Of a stretch of 32,693 bases of DNA, positions 18,099-27,411 are shown one piece after another. The notes under the pieces are model-generated. The model searched no databases, was not told where the DNA came from, and saw only the letters and a list, made by a program, of their open reading frames with translations. The first letter of the stretch is position 1. Every line of letters starts with the position of its first letter. Source of the stretch: Pseudomonas sp. TH10 (lineage in GTDB: Bacteria; Pseudomonadota; Gammaproteobacteria; Pseudomonadales; Pseudomonadaceae); assembly GCF_016651255.1 (NCBI RefSeq), contig NZ_JAEKEG010000072.1:1-32693 (forward strand), read 5' to 3'. The position numbers and the translations under genes were made by a program.

Positions 18099-18704
18099 TC
18101 ACAACCAAGGGTTCTCCAAGAGATGCTGAGTTTCAAAGCTTCGAATCTGTTCTGCTCGTTGGAGTGTGGTGCCTATGGCATCCAGACCGAGTAACAACGA
18201 CTGCTTGCGCAGCTGGTCGATCTCGAAAGGAATTTTTGTACCGTCAGATAACTGTATAGTTTGCTCGGGCAGGTTCACAGTGATCTTTGCTGTTTCTGCG
18301 TAGATTACAATGCCCGCAACTTGCTTCAGCTGAGCTTCAGACAGTTGAATGGCCAGTACGCCATTGCGCTGGCAGTTGTCGTAAAAAATGCCGGCGAAAC
18401 GGGTGCCGATCAGCGCCCGGATACCTACCTGCTTCAAACCCCAAACGGCGTGCTCGCGACTCGAACCGCAACCAAAATTAGGCCCGACCACCAAGAACGC
18501 CGCGTCGCTCCAGGCCGATTGGTTGAGGATGAAGGCCGGATTCGGCGCCCCTGATTCGAGGAACCTCACATCAAAAAACAGGCCTTTGTCCAATCCCTGG
18601 CGATCAATGCCTTTGAGAAATTGTTTGGGCATGATCACATCGGTGTCGATGTTGGCCGCCAGAAATGGCGCAGCGCTGCCACTGACAGTGTCGAAAGGTT
18701 GCAT
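18099..18704 (-). CDS. leuD: 3-isopropylmalate dehydratase-type small subunit
   Basis: 201 residues; the swivel domain of an aconitase-superfamily hydro-lyase. Family motifs include NIDTDVIMPKQFLKG near the N-terminus, FLVVGPNFGCGSSREHAVW around residues 65-85, and FAGIFYDNCQRNGVL. It starts three bases after the leuC stop, so the two subunits are made together. The setting next to a 2-hydroxycarboxylate transporter and its LysR gene, with no leuA or leuB, suggests an accessory enzyme. Candidate reactions are citramalate/citraconate or malate/maleate interconversion rather than leucine synthesis; this is inference. Confidence 0.93.
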   Translation of the reverse strand: MQPFDTVSGSAAPFLAANIDTDVIMPKQFLKGIDRQGLDKGLFFDVRFLESGAPNPAFILNQSAWSDAAFLVVGPNFGCGSSREHAVWGLKQVGIRALIGTRFAGIFYDNCQRNGVLAIQLSEAQLKQVAGIVIYAETAKITVNLPEQTIQLSDGTKIPFEIDQLRKQSLLLGLDAIGTTLQRAEQIRSFETQHLLENPWL

Positions 18705-18707
18705 GGT

Positions 18708-20129
18708 TCAAGCCTCCAAAACGAAAGAGCGAACGTCGGTCAAATGCCCGGTTATTGCCGCCGCGGCAACCATGGCCGGACTCATCAGGTGGGTGCGTGC
18801 CCCCGCGCCCTGACGTCCTTCGAAGTTGCGATTGGTGCTGGAGGCGCAGCGATCACCCGGTGCGAGCACGTCGTCATTCATGGCCAGGCACATCGAGCAG
18901 CCGGATTGGCGCCACTCAAAACCGGCGTCGAGGAAAATCTGCGCAAGGCCTTCGTCTTCCGCTTGATTGCGCACCAGGGTTGAGCCGGGCACGATCATGG
19001 CGCGAACATGCGCGGCAACACGCTTGCCACGAACCACGCGAGCGACGTCGCGCAAATCTTCAATTCGAGCGTTGGTGCATGAGCCGATGAAGGCGTGGCT
19101 GATCACCACGTCGCTCAGCGGCATGCCTGGCGTCAGCCCCATGTAGTCCAGCGCGCGCTGCATGCCTTGGCGAAGAATAAGGTCGGGCTGAGTCGCCGGG
19201 TCTGGCACATGACCGCCCACTGGCGCTGCCTGATCGGGGCTGGTGCCCCAGGTGACCATCGGCTCCAGCGCCTGAACGTCGAGTGTCACTTCGCGATCAA
19301 ACAAAGCACCTTCGTCGCTATGCAGTCCTCTCCATTTAGCGACTGCCTGCTTCCACAGTTCACCTTGAGGTGCGCGGGGCTTAAGTTGTAGATAGGCAAA
19401 GACCTTATCGTCCGGCGCCATGAATGCGCCCCTGGCCCCTGCCTCCACGGCCATGTTGCAGATGGTCATTCTGGCTTCGACGCTGAGGTCAGTGATTGCC
19501 GGGCCTGCGAACTCAATCGCATAGCCCGTGGCGCCGGATGCTCCGATTTTTTCAATCAGCGCCATGATGATGTCCTTGGACGTCACGCCTATCCCAAGTG
19601 TCCCTTTCACTGTGACTCGCATGGTTTTCAAGCGCTTGTAGACCAGCGTCTGCGATGCCAGTAGATGCTCAATTTCAGAAGTACCAATGCCGAAACCGAA
19701 CGCGCCTAATGCACCATAGGTCGTGGTGTGGCTATCACCGGCAGCGACGACCATGCCCGGCATGATAAATCCTTGCTCGGGAGCCACGACGTGTTCGATA
19801 CCCTGGCGCTTGTCGAGTACGTCAAACAGTTCGATCCCGAAGTCACGGCAGTTCTCTTCGAAATACGCAACCTGCTGTGCGCCACCGGCGTCCGGCATCG
19901 TCTTGGTTCGCACCGCAGCCGTCGGGTTGACGTGGTCGACGACCGCCAGCGTTGCACTCGGGCGCCAGACGTTGCGACCTGCTTCACGCAAACCACTGAA
20001 CGCCTGCGGGCTGGTGTATTCGTTGGCGACCTGACGGTCGATGTACAGAAGCACATGGCCCTGATCATCGAGCGGGCAGACAGTGTGGCTATCGATGTGC
20101 TTCTGGTAGAGCGTTCTGGGGCTGTTCAT
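18708..20129 (-). CDS. leuC: 3-isopropylmalate dehydratase-type large subunit
   Basis: 473 residues; catalytic [4Fe-4S] subunit of a LeuCD-type hydro-lyase. It starts MNSPRTLYQKHIDSHTV. The substrate and cluster regions are clear: VVAAGDSHTTTYGALGAFGF, FIGSCTNARIEDL (first cluster Cys) and QSGCSMCLAMNDD (the other two Cys). RCASSTNRNFEGRQG closes the active site as in LeuC. Length and motifs are normal, so it should be active. LeuC-like large subunits also form maleate hydratase and citramalate dehydratase. Those are worth considering because the neighbours are a hydroxy-acid transporter and amidases, not leucine genes. Confidence 0.94.
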   Translation of the reverse strand: MNSPRTLYQKHIDSHTVCPLDDQGHVLLYIDRQVANEYTSPQAFSGLREAGRNVWRPSATLAVVDHVNPTAAVRTKTMPDAGGAQQVAYFEENCRDFGIELFDVLDKRQGIEHVVAPEQGFIMPGMVVAAGDSHTTTYGALGAFGFGIGTSEIEHLLASQTLVYKRLKTMRVTVKGTLGIGVTSKDIIMALIEKIGASGATGYAIEFAGPAITDLSVEARMTICNMAVEAGARGAFMAPDDKVFAYLQLKPRAPQGELWKQAVAKWRGLHSDEGALFDREVTLDVQALEPMVTWGTSPDQAAPVGGHVPDPATQPDLILRQGMQRALDYMGLTPGMPLSDVVISHAFIGSCTNARIEDLRDVARVVRGKRVAAHVRAMIVPGSTLVRNQAEDEGLAQIFLDAGFEWRQSGCSMCLAMNDDVLAPGDRCASSTNRNFEGRQGAGARTHLMSPAMVAAAAITGHLTDVRSFVLEA

Positions 20130-20650
20130 GAAGTGGGCTCTTTCAGGGTCTTGTGCGAGATGTCTGGTGCGAGATCAGGGGTCACCTATGAACAGCATAT
20201 TCATCTCGAATGCTTCATCAAGAGCAGTAAAGCGAAGGCGTTGCGCACGGAATGTGAATAATAGGTCACGCTTGGAAGTGATGGGCGAATTCAAGGCTCA
20301 CGGTTTGAACATAAGCAATCCCGCACATAGCAAGAGAAACAAACAAAAAGCAGTACGAAGCTTTCTCTCGGGTAACGCGTGCGCAACCTTGACAGAAGTC
20401 GGCCGGAACGGGAGTGGTGAACCACTGCACGAGCAAGGTAAAGCAGGTTCCGGGAGGATTTGGTGAAGGAGCTTCAGGCCTGAAGATTCAGCTTTAGCCC
20501 AGTGCGCACCACTGACATTTGCGACGCCGGATACACAGTCGGCAATGATTTACGCAACTGCGGAGATAAACAATAACAGTAGACGCATAAAACGTGCGCT
20601 GAATCGGAATCTCAGGCCCGCTCGAGAAATAGCACTTTAGCGCCGTGTCG
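20130..20650. other. 521-bp spacer between leuC and tetR; leuCD promoter side
   Basis: No convincing gene. The plus-strand frame 20128-20466 lacks family resemblance. On the minus strand a possible promoter TTGATG - 16 bp - TATGCT lies at 20194-20221 and would serve leuC, 64 bases upstream of its ATG. No clear terminator for the tetR gene was found. Confidence 0.35.
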
Positions 20651-21268
20651 TCAGCGCTTGGCCAGGTAAAGCGACACCAGATCCAGACACGCCGCGATGC
20701 CATTTTCGATGGACCGCATGTTCTTCCTTCGTTGCCAGTCCAGCCACAAACCATCGAGCATCGCCATCAACGCATCCGCTGCTCGCTCTAACGACTCAGG
20801 CGCACTTTCGTGTTCGTAGGCGATTTTGTTGAGGATTTCCAACAGGCGCTCACGGTAGATGGTGTAAAGCTTGCGTTCGGTTTCGGCGATATCTTCGTGA
20901 AATAGGGAGGCTGACCAAAAGTCGATGCGCACCGAAAGATAACTGCGATCGAGGAATTGCCCGGTGAAGCCGCTGCGCAAAAAAATCTCTAGCTGGCTCA
21001 TGGTCGAGCCGGGCTTGGCGACGAGGCCGGCCTGGGTCGCCTCGTAAAGTTTGCGAGAGGCGTATTTATACGCCTCGACCAATAGCTCGTTCATGTTCTT
21101 GAAGTGATAGGAGATATGCCCCAAGGACATTTCAGCCCGCGCCGCAATTTTCCTGGCGGACAGCTTGGCATAGCCCTCCTCGCTCAAGCACAGAAAGGCG
21201 CACTTGATAATTTCTTCCCGGCGCTGCTCTGGACTTTCGTAAACCTTTTTCGCTGTTTGCCGCGTCAT
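20651..21268 (-). CDS. TetR-family transcriptional regulator
   Basis: 205 residues. The N-terminal TetR helix-turn-helix covers about residues 15-62: RREEIIKCAFLCLSEEGY, KLSARKIAARAEMSLGHISY and HFKNMNELLVEAYKYAS. The C-terminal ligand domain resembles BetI/RutR-type regulators in layout (FWSASLFHEDIAETERKLY, LDGLWLDWQRRK). It is the last gene of the ten-gene minus-strand unit and lies 85 bases after aldehyde dehydrogenase, behind a possible terminator. By position it should repress the operon through the GTAC-N4-GTAC sites near 31109 and 31255; that link is inference. Confidence 0.92.
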   Translation of the reverse strand: MTRQTAKKVYESPEQRREEIIKCAFLCLSEEGYAKLSARKIAARAEMSLGHISYHFKNMNELLVEAYKYASRKLYEATQAGLVAKPGSTMSQLEIFLRSGFTGQFLDRSYLSVRIDFWSASLFHEDIAETERKLYTIYRERLLEILNKIAYEHESAPESLERAADALMAMLDGLWLDWQRRKNMRSIENGIAACLDLVSLYLAKR

Positions 21269-21279
21269 CGCTCAGTCCC

Positions 21280-21310
21280 AAAAACAATCCCAAAAACAGG
21301 GGCGGGATTG
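21280..21310 (-). terminator. Possible attenuating terminator between aldehyde dehydrogenase and tetR
   Basis: On the minus strand, CAATCCC (21304-21310 side) pairs with GGGATTG (21285-21291 side) over a 12-base loop, followed by five T. It would reduce tetR expression relative to the operon; the GGGAC just beyond is the tetR ribosome site. Confidence 0.4.
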
Positions 21311-21353
21311 TCCCTCGCCCCCTGTGATGCGTCAAACGCACGCCTTTCTGGTA

Positions 21354-22850
21354 TTACAGCTTGATCCACGTCGACTTCAGTTCGGTATATTTATCGAAGG
21401 AATGCAAGGATCGATCACGACCATTGCCTGACTGTTTGAACCCGCCGAATGGGGCTGTCATGTCCCCAGCGGAATACTGATTCACCCAAACCGAGCCTGC
21501 GCGTATCGATTTGGCGACGTAGTGCGCTCTGGAAAGATCGCGGGTCCATATCGCAGCGGCCAGACCATAGGGCGTGTCGTTGGCGATGGAAACAGCTTCT
21601 TCTGGCGTATCGAATGCGATGACCGACAACACCGGGCCGAATATCTCCGCCTGTGCAATGGTCATGGCGTTGTCCACCCCGTCGAACAACGCCGGCTTCA
21701 GGTAACAGCCGTCGATACCGGCGATACCTGTCTCTCCACCCTGCACCAGCCGCGCCCCTTCACGCAGGCCCGTGTCAATAAACCCTCTGACCTGTGCTAG
21801 GTGTTGTTGATCAACCATTGCGCCCAGCTGTGTCGCAGGGTCAAGGGGATGAGATGGCACCCATAGTTCCAGCGCGGCCTGCAAATGCTCCATGAATTGT
21901 GCCTTGGCACTGCTTTCGATGAGCAAACGGGAACCGGCGACGCACACTTGCCCTTGGTTGTAGGCAATCGCGGAGGCGGCACTGACGGCGGCAGCCTTGA
22001 GATCAGGCGCGTCGGCGAACACGATATTCGGACTTTTGCCTCCCGCCTCAGTCCAGACGCGCTTCAGGTTGGAACGTCCCGATGCGATCATCAGCGCCTT
22101 GGCGATGGCGGTCGAACCGGTGAAAGCGATGGCATCGACATCCATGTTAAGTGACAGCGCGCTTCCCGCTTCATGGCCGTAGCCGGGCAAGACATTGAAC
22201 ACACCGTCCGGGATCCCGGCTTCCGACGCCAGTTGCGCGACACGGATCGCCGTCAATGGCGAGCGCTCCGAGGGTTTGAGGATGACCGAATTGCCGGTCG
22301 CCAACGCTGGCCCAAGCTTCCAGCTCGCCATCAACAGAGGAAAGTTCCAGGGCACTATCACTGCCACTACGCCCACTGCCTCGCGGGTGATCAGGCCCAA
22401 TTGGTCTTGCGGGGTCGGCGCTATCTCGCCGTACACCTTGTCGATGGCCTCTGCGCTCCAGCGAATCGCGTTGGCTGCGCCCGGTATATCCACGTTGAAG
22501 GCATTGGAAATCGGCTTTCCCATGTCCAGGGTTTCGAGCAGCGCCAACTCCGCGCCGTGCTTCTCGATGAGCCCGGCGAAAGCGATCAAAATACGCTTGC
22601 GTTGGCCCGGTGCCATGCGCGACCACGTACCGGCCTCGAACACCCTGCGAGCACAGGCAACGGCCATGTCCACGTCCAGTGTCGTGCAGCGGGCAATGGA
22701 TGCAATTACCCGACCGTCCACCGGGCTGATCTTGTCAAACACCTGCTCTTCCACACCCTGACGATATTGACCATCGATAAAACACTGGCCATTGACCTTT
22801 ACCGAGGCCGCCAATGTGGTCCACTCCGAAAAACTATTCAGCAGCGTCAT
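21354..22850 (-). CDS. NAD(P)-dependent aldehyde dehydrogenase (PuuC/KauB-like)
   Basis: 498 residues; oxidises an aldehyde to its acid. Conserved landmarks are the oxyanion Asn169 in VIVPWNFPLLMASWKLG, the cofactor loop IAFTGSTAIAKAL, the general base Glu268 in WTEAGGKSPN, the nucleophile Cys303 in YNQGQVCVAGSRLL, and EIFGPVLSVIAF. The closest pattern is the omega-aminoaldehyde dehydrogenase group (PuuC/KauB), though specificity cannot be fixed. It starts 11 bases after the double ATPase gene, in the same operon. It probably oxidises the aldehyde formed after monooxygenation and hydrolysis of the imported compound. Confidence 0.93.
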   Translation of the reverse strand: MTLLNSFSEWTTLAASVKVNGQCFIDGQYRQGVEEQVFDKISPVDGRVIASIARCTTLDVDMAVACARRVFEAGTWSRMAPGQRKRILIAFAGLIEKHGAELALLETLDMGKPISNAFNVDIPGAANAIRWSAEAIDKVYGEIAPTPQDQLGLITREAVGVVAVIVPWNFPLLMASWKLGPALATGNSVILKPSERSPLTAIRVAQLASEAGIPDGVFNVLPGYGHEAGSALSLNMDVDAIAFTGSTAIAKALMIASGRSNLKRVWTEAGGKSPNIVFADAPDLKAAAVSAASAIAYNQGQVCVAGSRLLIESSAKAQFMEHLQAALELWVPSHPLDPATQLGAMVDQQHLAQVRGFIDTGLREGARLVQGGETGIAGIDGCYLKPALFDGVDNAMTIAQAEIFGPVLSVIAFDTPEEAVSIANDTPYGLAAAIWTRDLSRAHYVAKSIRAGSVWVNQYSAGDMTAPFGGFKQSGNGRDRSLHSFDKYTELKSTWIKL

Positions 22851-22861
22851 GTTCCGCCCCT

Positions 22862-24486
22862 TTATGCCTGAGATTGTGTCGAGCCACAGCGAACTAGGTC
22901 ATCCAGCCAGTCCGGATTCATTTGCGGCATGCTGTTAACAAGTTGCATGACGTATTGATCACAGGGAGGAGCGAACACGTTGTTGCGCTCTCCGTACTCG
23001 ACGATATGGCCAGCCTTCAACACCAGCACGTCATCGGCAATCGACTGCACGACCGTGAGGTCATGGGTGATGAACAGGTAGGACAAACCGAACGTGTTTT
23101 TTAGATCATCGATTAAACGCAGAATCCCTTCGGCCACCAGTTGATCGAGCGCGCTGGTGATCTCGTCGCAAATGATCACGGCAGGATCGGCCGCCAGTGC
23201 CCTGGCAATGCCGACCCGTTGCTTTTGTCCGCCAGACAGTTCTTCCGGACGCCTCGAAAAGAACTTGCCCGGTTCAAGACCCACGGCATTAAGAATGTCG
23301 TGGGTTCTCGCTTGCAGTCGCGGTCCGTTCAAGTCGCTATAGAACTTCAGAGGCCGGCCAATGATGTCACCGATGCAATGGCGAGGATTGAGCGCGGTAT
23401 CAGCCATCTGGTAAATCATTTGAACGGCCTTCAGTTGCTCCCGGCTGCGTTTTTTATAGGAGCTGGCAAGCTCGACGTCGTTGTAGATGATTGCCCCGCT
23501 ATTGATAGGCAACAGCCCGCTGATACAGCGGCCCAAGGTGGACTTGCCAGACCCAGACTCCCCTACAACTGCCAACGTGCGTCCGCGGTATAAATCCAGC
23601 GAGATGCCTTCGATGACATTTTTTTGCCATACCCGGCTTCGATGTTTTTCACTGACAGAATCGGTTTCGCGTTGCGGCTGACCGGTGGCTGAGGCGTACA
23701 GGCCAGGTTACGAACAGCCCACAGCGACTGGGTGTAGCTCTCGATCGGATTTTCGATTAGCTGGCGTTTATCCCCGGATTCAACGACGCTGCCGTCCTTG
23801 AGCACTACAACCTGGTCAGCCATCTGCGCCACCACCGCGAGGTCGTGGGAAATGTAGATGGCAGCCACCTGGAACTCGCGCACCAGCTCGCGAATGGTCA
23901 GCAGCACATCGATCTGAGTAGTGACATCCAGAGCCGTCGTCGGCTCGTCGAAGATAATCAGATCAGGTCGGCAGGACATGGCCATCGCCGTCATGATCCG
24001 CTGCAACTGCCCGCCCGAAACCTGATGCGGATAACGCAAACCAATGGTTTCCGGCTCAGGCAGGGAGATTTTTCGATAAAGCTCCACCGCTTCGCGCTGG
24101 GCGTTGTGGCGGCTGGTCACGCCGTGTTCGATGGCGCTCTCGCAATGTTGATCGATCAACTTGCGCGCGGGGTTGAAACTCGCCGCCGCCGACTGGGCGA
24201 CATAAGCGATTCTGGCCCCCAGCAGGTCCTGATGCTGCGCCGGCGAAAGCGTGCGCATGTCGATGCCATCGAACAGGATTTCGCCTCCCGAGATCCGGCA
24301 GCCGTCACGGGTATAGCCCATCGCGGCAAGCCCGATCGATGATTTTCCGGCCCCGGACTCGCCCACCAGGCCGAGGATCTTGCCCGGCTGCAACACTATA
24401 TCCACGCCATGAACGATCTCGCTCCAGCCATTTGCCGACAGGGCTTCGATGCGAAGACCGGTCATTTTCAGGAGTGGCTCAGCCAT
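22862..24486 (-). pseudogene. Dpp/Opp-type ABC transporter double ATPase (DppD-DppF fusion), one frameshift
   Basis: A single protein with two ATPase domains, as in GsiA or YejF, powering the two permeases that follow upstream. ATG 24486 (MAEPLLKMTGLR) is preceded by GGGGAA and preferred over GTG 24501. Domain 1 has LVGESGAGKSS (Walker A), HQVSGGQLQRIM (signature), LIIFDEPTTALD (Walker B) and YISHDLAVV. Domain 2 has VVGESGSGKST, ELSGGQKQRVG, VIICDEITSALD and FITHDLTVV. The frame breaks between domains at a T7 run on the plus strand, 23629-23635. One more base restores GYGKKNVIEGISLDLYRGRT. The reconstructed protein is about 541 residues and should be functional if the break is a base-call error. 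Confidence 0.9.
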
Positions 24487-24530
24487 GTTCGTATTCCCCA
24501 CGCAATCTTATGTTTTGACGGTTGGTTGAA

Positions 24531-25343
24531 TCAGCGTCTTTGGGCCAGGAACCAGTCAACGACAAAGTTGACGGCAATAGCCAAGACGCCGATCGCGGCG
24601 GCAGGAATTAAAGGGGTGAGGTCACCGAACGAGATCAACGAGGCGTTTTCGCGCACCATGCTTCCCCAGTCGGCCATGGGTGGTTGCAACCCCAACCCGA
24701 GGAATGACAGTGACGATATCGTCAGGAACACAAAACAGAACCGCAGCCCGAACTCGGCAATGAGCGGTGCCTTGACGTTGGGCAAAAGCTCGACCATGAC
24801 CAGCCAGACCAGACCTTCTCCGCGTACCCTCGCCGCTTCCATGTAATCGGTGACAACTACATTCATCGCCACCGACTTCGCCAGGCGATAGATCCGCGTG
24901 GAATCGACCAGAGCGATGACGAACACGAGATTAAGCAGACTGGTGCCGAAGATTGTCAGCAGCAGCAAGGCCCCAATCAGCTGCGGTACAGACATGAGCA
25001 TGTCGACGATGCGCGAAAGCACGGCTTCGAACCAGCCGCCGACAGTGGCCGCAACCAGTCCCAAGACTCCGCCGATCACGAACGCCAAAAACGTGGACAA
25101 CAGCGCAATACCGATGGTGTTACGGGCACCGAAGATCAATCGGGAAAACATGTCACGCCCGAGATTATCGGTGCCCAGCCAGGTCTGCGCGCTCCAGGGG
25201 TCGTATTCACCGCCGACGATCTGCGTCTCGCTGTAGGGCGTTATATAGGGTCCGAACACCGCCATGAAGGCGTACAGAGCAATAAGAATTATCCCGAGCC
25301 GGGCGGTCCAGGACATTTGCTTGAATACAGTGAGAATGTTCAT
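24531..25343 (-). CDS. Dpp/Opp-type ABC transporter permease (DppC-like)
   Basis: About 270 residues with five to six membrane segments. The DppC-type lead-in WLGTDNLGRDMFSRLIFGAR is followed by the EAA-loop region (YMEAARVRGEGLVWLVMVELLP) that docks on the ATPase. SSLSFLGLGLQPPMADWGSM is a classic DppC/OppC C-terminal signature. I prefer ATG 25343 (MNILTVF), because AAGG is then eight bases upstream; ATG 25349 would leave only two. It lies 11 bases after the DppB-like gene. Together with the DppB-like permease it forms the channel of the importer. Confidence 0.93.
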   Translation of the reverse strand: MNILTVFKQMSWTARLGIILIALYAFMAVFGPYITPYSETQIVGGEYDPWSAQTWLGTDNLGRDMFSRLIFGARNTIGIALLSTFLAFVIGGVLGLVAATVGGWFEAVLSRIVDMLMSVPQLIGALLLLTIFGTSLLNLVFVIALVDSTRIYRLAKSVAMNVVVTDYMEAARVRGEGLVWLVMVELLPNVKAPLIAEFGLRFCFVFLTISSLSFLGLGLQPPMADWGSMVRENASLISFGDLTPLIPAAAIGVLAIAVNFVVDWFLAQRR

Positions 25344-25354
25344 GCGCATATCCT

Positions 25355-26311
25355 TTACTTGCGATGCAGTAAACGGGGATTGGTGGCAATCGAGATAATG
25401 TCAGCCAGCAAGTTGATGCTGATGTACACCACCGCGAAGATGCAGCAGCACGCTTGGACCACCATGAAGTCGCGCTTGACGACCGAGTCCACCATCAGTT
25501 GCCCCAATCCCGGGTAGACGAACACCACTTCAACCACCACTACACCCGTGATGAGATAAGCCAGGTTGACCGCTACGACATTGACGATAGGTGCCCAGGC
25601 ATTGGGTAACGCATGCCGGATCACAACTTTGAACCGGGACAATCCCTTCAACTTAGCCATTTCGATGTACGGCAACATGAGCAGATCGAGCACAGCGACC
25701 CGCGTCATGCGCATCATGTGAGCGGTGATCACCATTGTCAGGGTCAGGACCGGAAGAAATGCGGAGTGCAGTCGATCCACGAAACTGGCTGACGCCGGTA
25801 CGTCGGCAATGGGAGGAAATACTGAGTAAGTCACGGAAAATATCAGGATCAAGATGTAGCCGATAAAGAACTCAGGCAGTGATACAGCCGCCAGAGAAAT
25901 CACATTGACGACGCGATCGTAGAGCGAGTCTTTATACAGCGCCGCAAACAATCCAAGCGTGACGGCCAGCGGGACGGCAATCAATGCGGTGTAGGACGCC
26001 AGAAACAGTGTGTTGACCATTCGCTGGCCAATAATTTCAGCCACTGGCCGGCCATTGGACAACGAGGTGCCGAAGTCACCGTGCAGGCTGCCGTACAACC
26101 AGTGCAGATAGCGCGTTAGAGGCGACTGATCCAGCCCTAATTCATGCCGAAGCGCAGATAAGGTTTCGGGGGTCGCCGACTGCCCCAGAATCTGCTGCGC
26201 CATATCCCCCGGCAACATCTGTACGGCCGCAAAGATAATCGCGGACACGCAAAACAAGGTGATGACTCCGATGAACACTCGCCGCAAGATCACCTGATAC
26301 AACATACCCAT
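25355..26311 (-). CDS. Dpp/Opp-type ABC transporter permease (DppB-like)
   Basis: About 318 residues from ATG 26311 (MGMLYQVILRRVFIGVITLF); upstream in-frame codons give a hydrophilic leader that the family does not have. It has six membrane segments. Family marks are FAAVQMLPGDMAQQILGQ, HELGLDQSPLTRYLHWLYG, GDFGTSLSNGRPV, the EAA loop (YIEMAKLKGLSRFKVVIRHA) and VVVVEVVFVYPGLGQLMVDS. It begins 95 bases after the alpha/beta hydrolase gene in the same unit. Confidence 0.93.
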   Translation of the reverse strand: MGMLYQVILRRVFIGVITLFCVSAIIFAAVQMLPGDMAQQILGQSATPETLSALRHELGLDQSPLTRYLHWLYGSLHGDFGTSLSNGRPVAEIIGQRMVNTLFLASYTALIAVPLAVTLGLFAALYKDSLYDRVVNVISLAAVSLPEFFIGYILILIFSVTYSVFPPIADVPASASFVDRLHSAFLPVLTLTMVITAHMMRMTRVAVLDLLMLPYIEMAKLKGLSRFKVVIRHALPNAWAPIVNVVAVNLAYLITGVVVVEVVFVYPGLGQLMVDSVVKRDFMVVQACCCIFAVVYISINLLADIISIATNPRLLHRK

Positions 26312-26406
26312 AACGTTTACCTGCTTATCTGAATAGATAACGATTTTGTTGTAGACCGGTGAGCTGTGCGGCAAATCGCACGCCAGCCAACCGGTTTTCA
26401 GCAGGG

Positions 26407-27186
26407 TCAGGACGCGGTTTTTTCGAGGAACGTTTTTAGATGCTGTGAAACCAGATCACTGGCCTCGATCAGAATCGCGTGCTTCAGACCCGGCATGATG
26501 ACCAGATCGGAATGGAGTAATGCATCGGCGATTTTCTGATTCAAACCCGGGTTGCAGCCGCCATCGAATTCCCCGGTCAACACCAGGCACGGGTGCTTGA
26601 TTTCATGCAGCCAAGGCGACATTTCCGTCTCTGCGTAAATACGGAAAACGTTGAGGAACACCTCGCCATCGGTGTCGATCACCTGTTGCTTACGCCACTC
26701 GATCACCTCAGGGTGCTCGGCGCAGAACGTCTCGGTAAACCAGCGCTGCGTCAAAGTCTCCAGCACCTGAGGGATGCCTTTGTCCTCCATCGCCTGAACC
26801 ACTTTGAGTACGTTTTCCGAGTCCTGTGCCGACCTGAACGCGGCGGTGGACAGCAGCCCGATGCTCAGCACCCGATCAGGGTACTTGTGCGCATAGGCCG
26901 GCCCGATCATGCCGCCGAGCGAATGTCCGATCACGTGCATCTTCTCGACACCCAGACGCTCGCGAAGCGCCTCCAGATCCGCTACAAGTTCATCCAGCCC
27001 GAAAGGTTCGCTCGGCACCGGTGATTCGCCGTGACCGCGCAGGTCATAGCGAATGCAGGTATAGCGATCCTTCAATGCCGCTGTAATTTTGTCCCAGCCG
27101 GTCTTGCGCGCGCCTATACCGTGAATCATCACCAGCGCAGGACCTTGTCCTTCTACCGCTACCGCACACTCAATGGCTTTGGTCAT
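26407..27186 (-). CDS. Alpha/beta hydrolase (RutD / enol-lactonase-like)
   Basis: 259 residues with a complete triad: Ser89 in VIGHSLGGMIGPAYA, an Asp in LVLTGEFDGGCNPG, and His in MPGLKHAILIEASD. The oxyanion motif is MIHGIGARKTGW and the strand-4 motif is YDLRGHGESP. The layout matches RutD, 3-oxoadipate enol-lactonase and meta-cleavage-type hydrolases. Start ATG 27186 lies 12 bases after the tautomerase stop. In this operon it most likely hydrolyses the ring-opened or lactone product made by the monooxygenase and tautomerase. Confidence 0.92.
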   Translation of the reverse strand: MTKAIECAVAVEGQGPALVMIHGIGARKTGWDKITAALKDRYTCIRYDLRGHGESPVPSEPFGLDELVADLEALRERLGVEKMHVIGHSLGGMIGPAYAHKYPDRVLSIGLLSTAAFRSAQDSENVLKVVQAMEDKGIPQVLETLTQRWFTETFCAEHPEVIEWRKQQVIDTDGEVFLNVFRIYAETEMSPWLHEIKHPCLVLTGEFDGGCNPGLNQKIADALLHSDLVIMPGLKHAILIEASDLVSQHLKTFLEKTAS

Positions 27187-27198
27187 GATCTCTCTCCC

Positions 27199-27411
27199 CT
27201 ACGCCGGCTTCTTCGCATTCTCGGCAATCACATCGGCGTAGGGTCTGCCCGCAGAGCCCCAGTCGATCGGATCAACTTCCTTGAGCAGGATGGTGACTGC
27301 CTGCGCAGTACCGCCACACACGTTCACGTAAGTGTCAGTGAGCGCTTTGATCAATTCGCGTTTTATATCCGGCGTTCTTCCGGGAAACAACTCAACCGAA
27401 ATGACAGGCAT
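27199..27411 (-). CDS. 4-Oxalocrotonate tautomerase family protein
   Basis: 70 residues. After removal of Met the protein begins with Pro (PVISVELFPGRTPDIKRELI), the catalytic base of this superfamily, followed by the typical beta-alpha-beta pattern (LTDTYVNVCGGTAQAVTILL). It probably isomerises an unsaturated oxo-acid or enol intermediate. The start codon shares one base with the stop of the monooxygenase gene (TAATG), so translation is coupled. The tight placement between monooxygenase and hydrolase argues for consecutive steps. Confidence 0.92.
   Translation of the reverse strand: MPVISVELFPGRTPDIKRELIKALTDTYVNVCGGTAQAVTILLKEVDPIDWGSAGRPYADVIAENAKKPA

Noticed and set aside
20128..20466. 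Plus-strand frame of 112 codons starting in the leuC start region
   Set aside because: Overlaps the leuCD promoter area and has basic, low-information composition without family match or a ribosome site.
22173..22871. Plus-strand frame of 232 codons opposite the aldehyde dehydrogenase gene
   Set aside because: Antisense to a complete, motif-rich enzyme; its translation is His/Arg-rich without recognisable domains.
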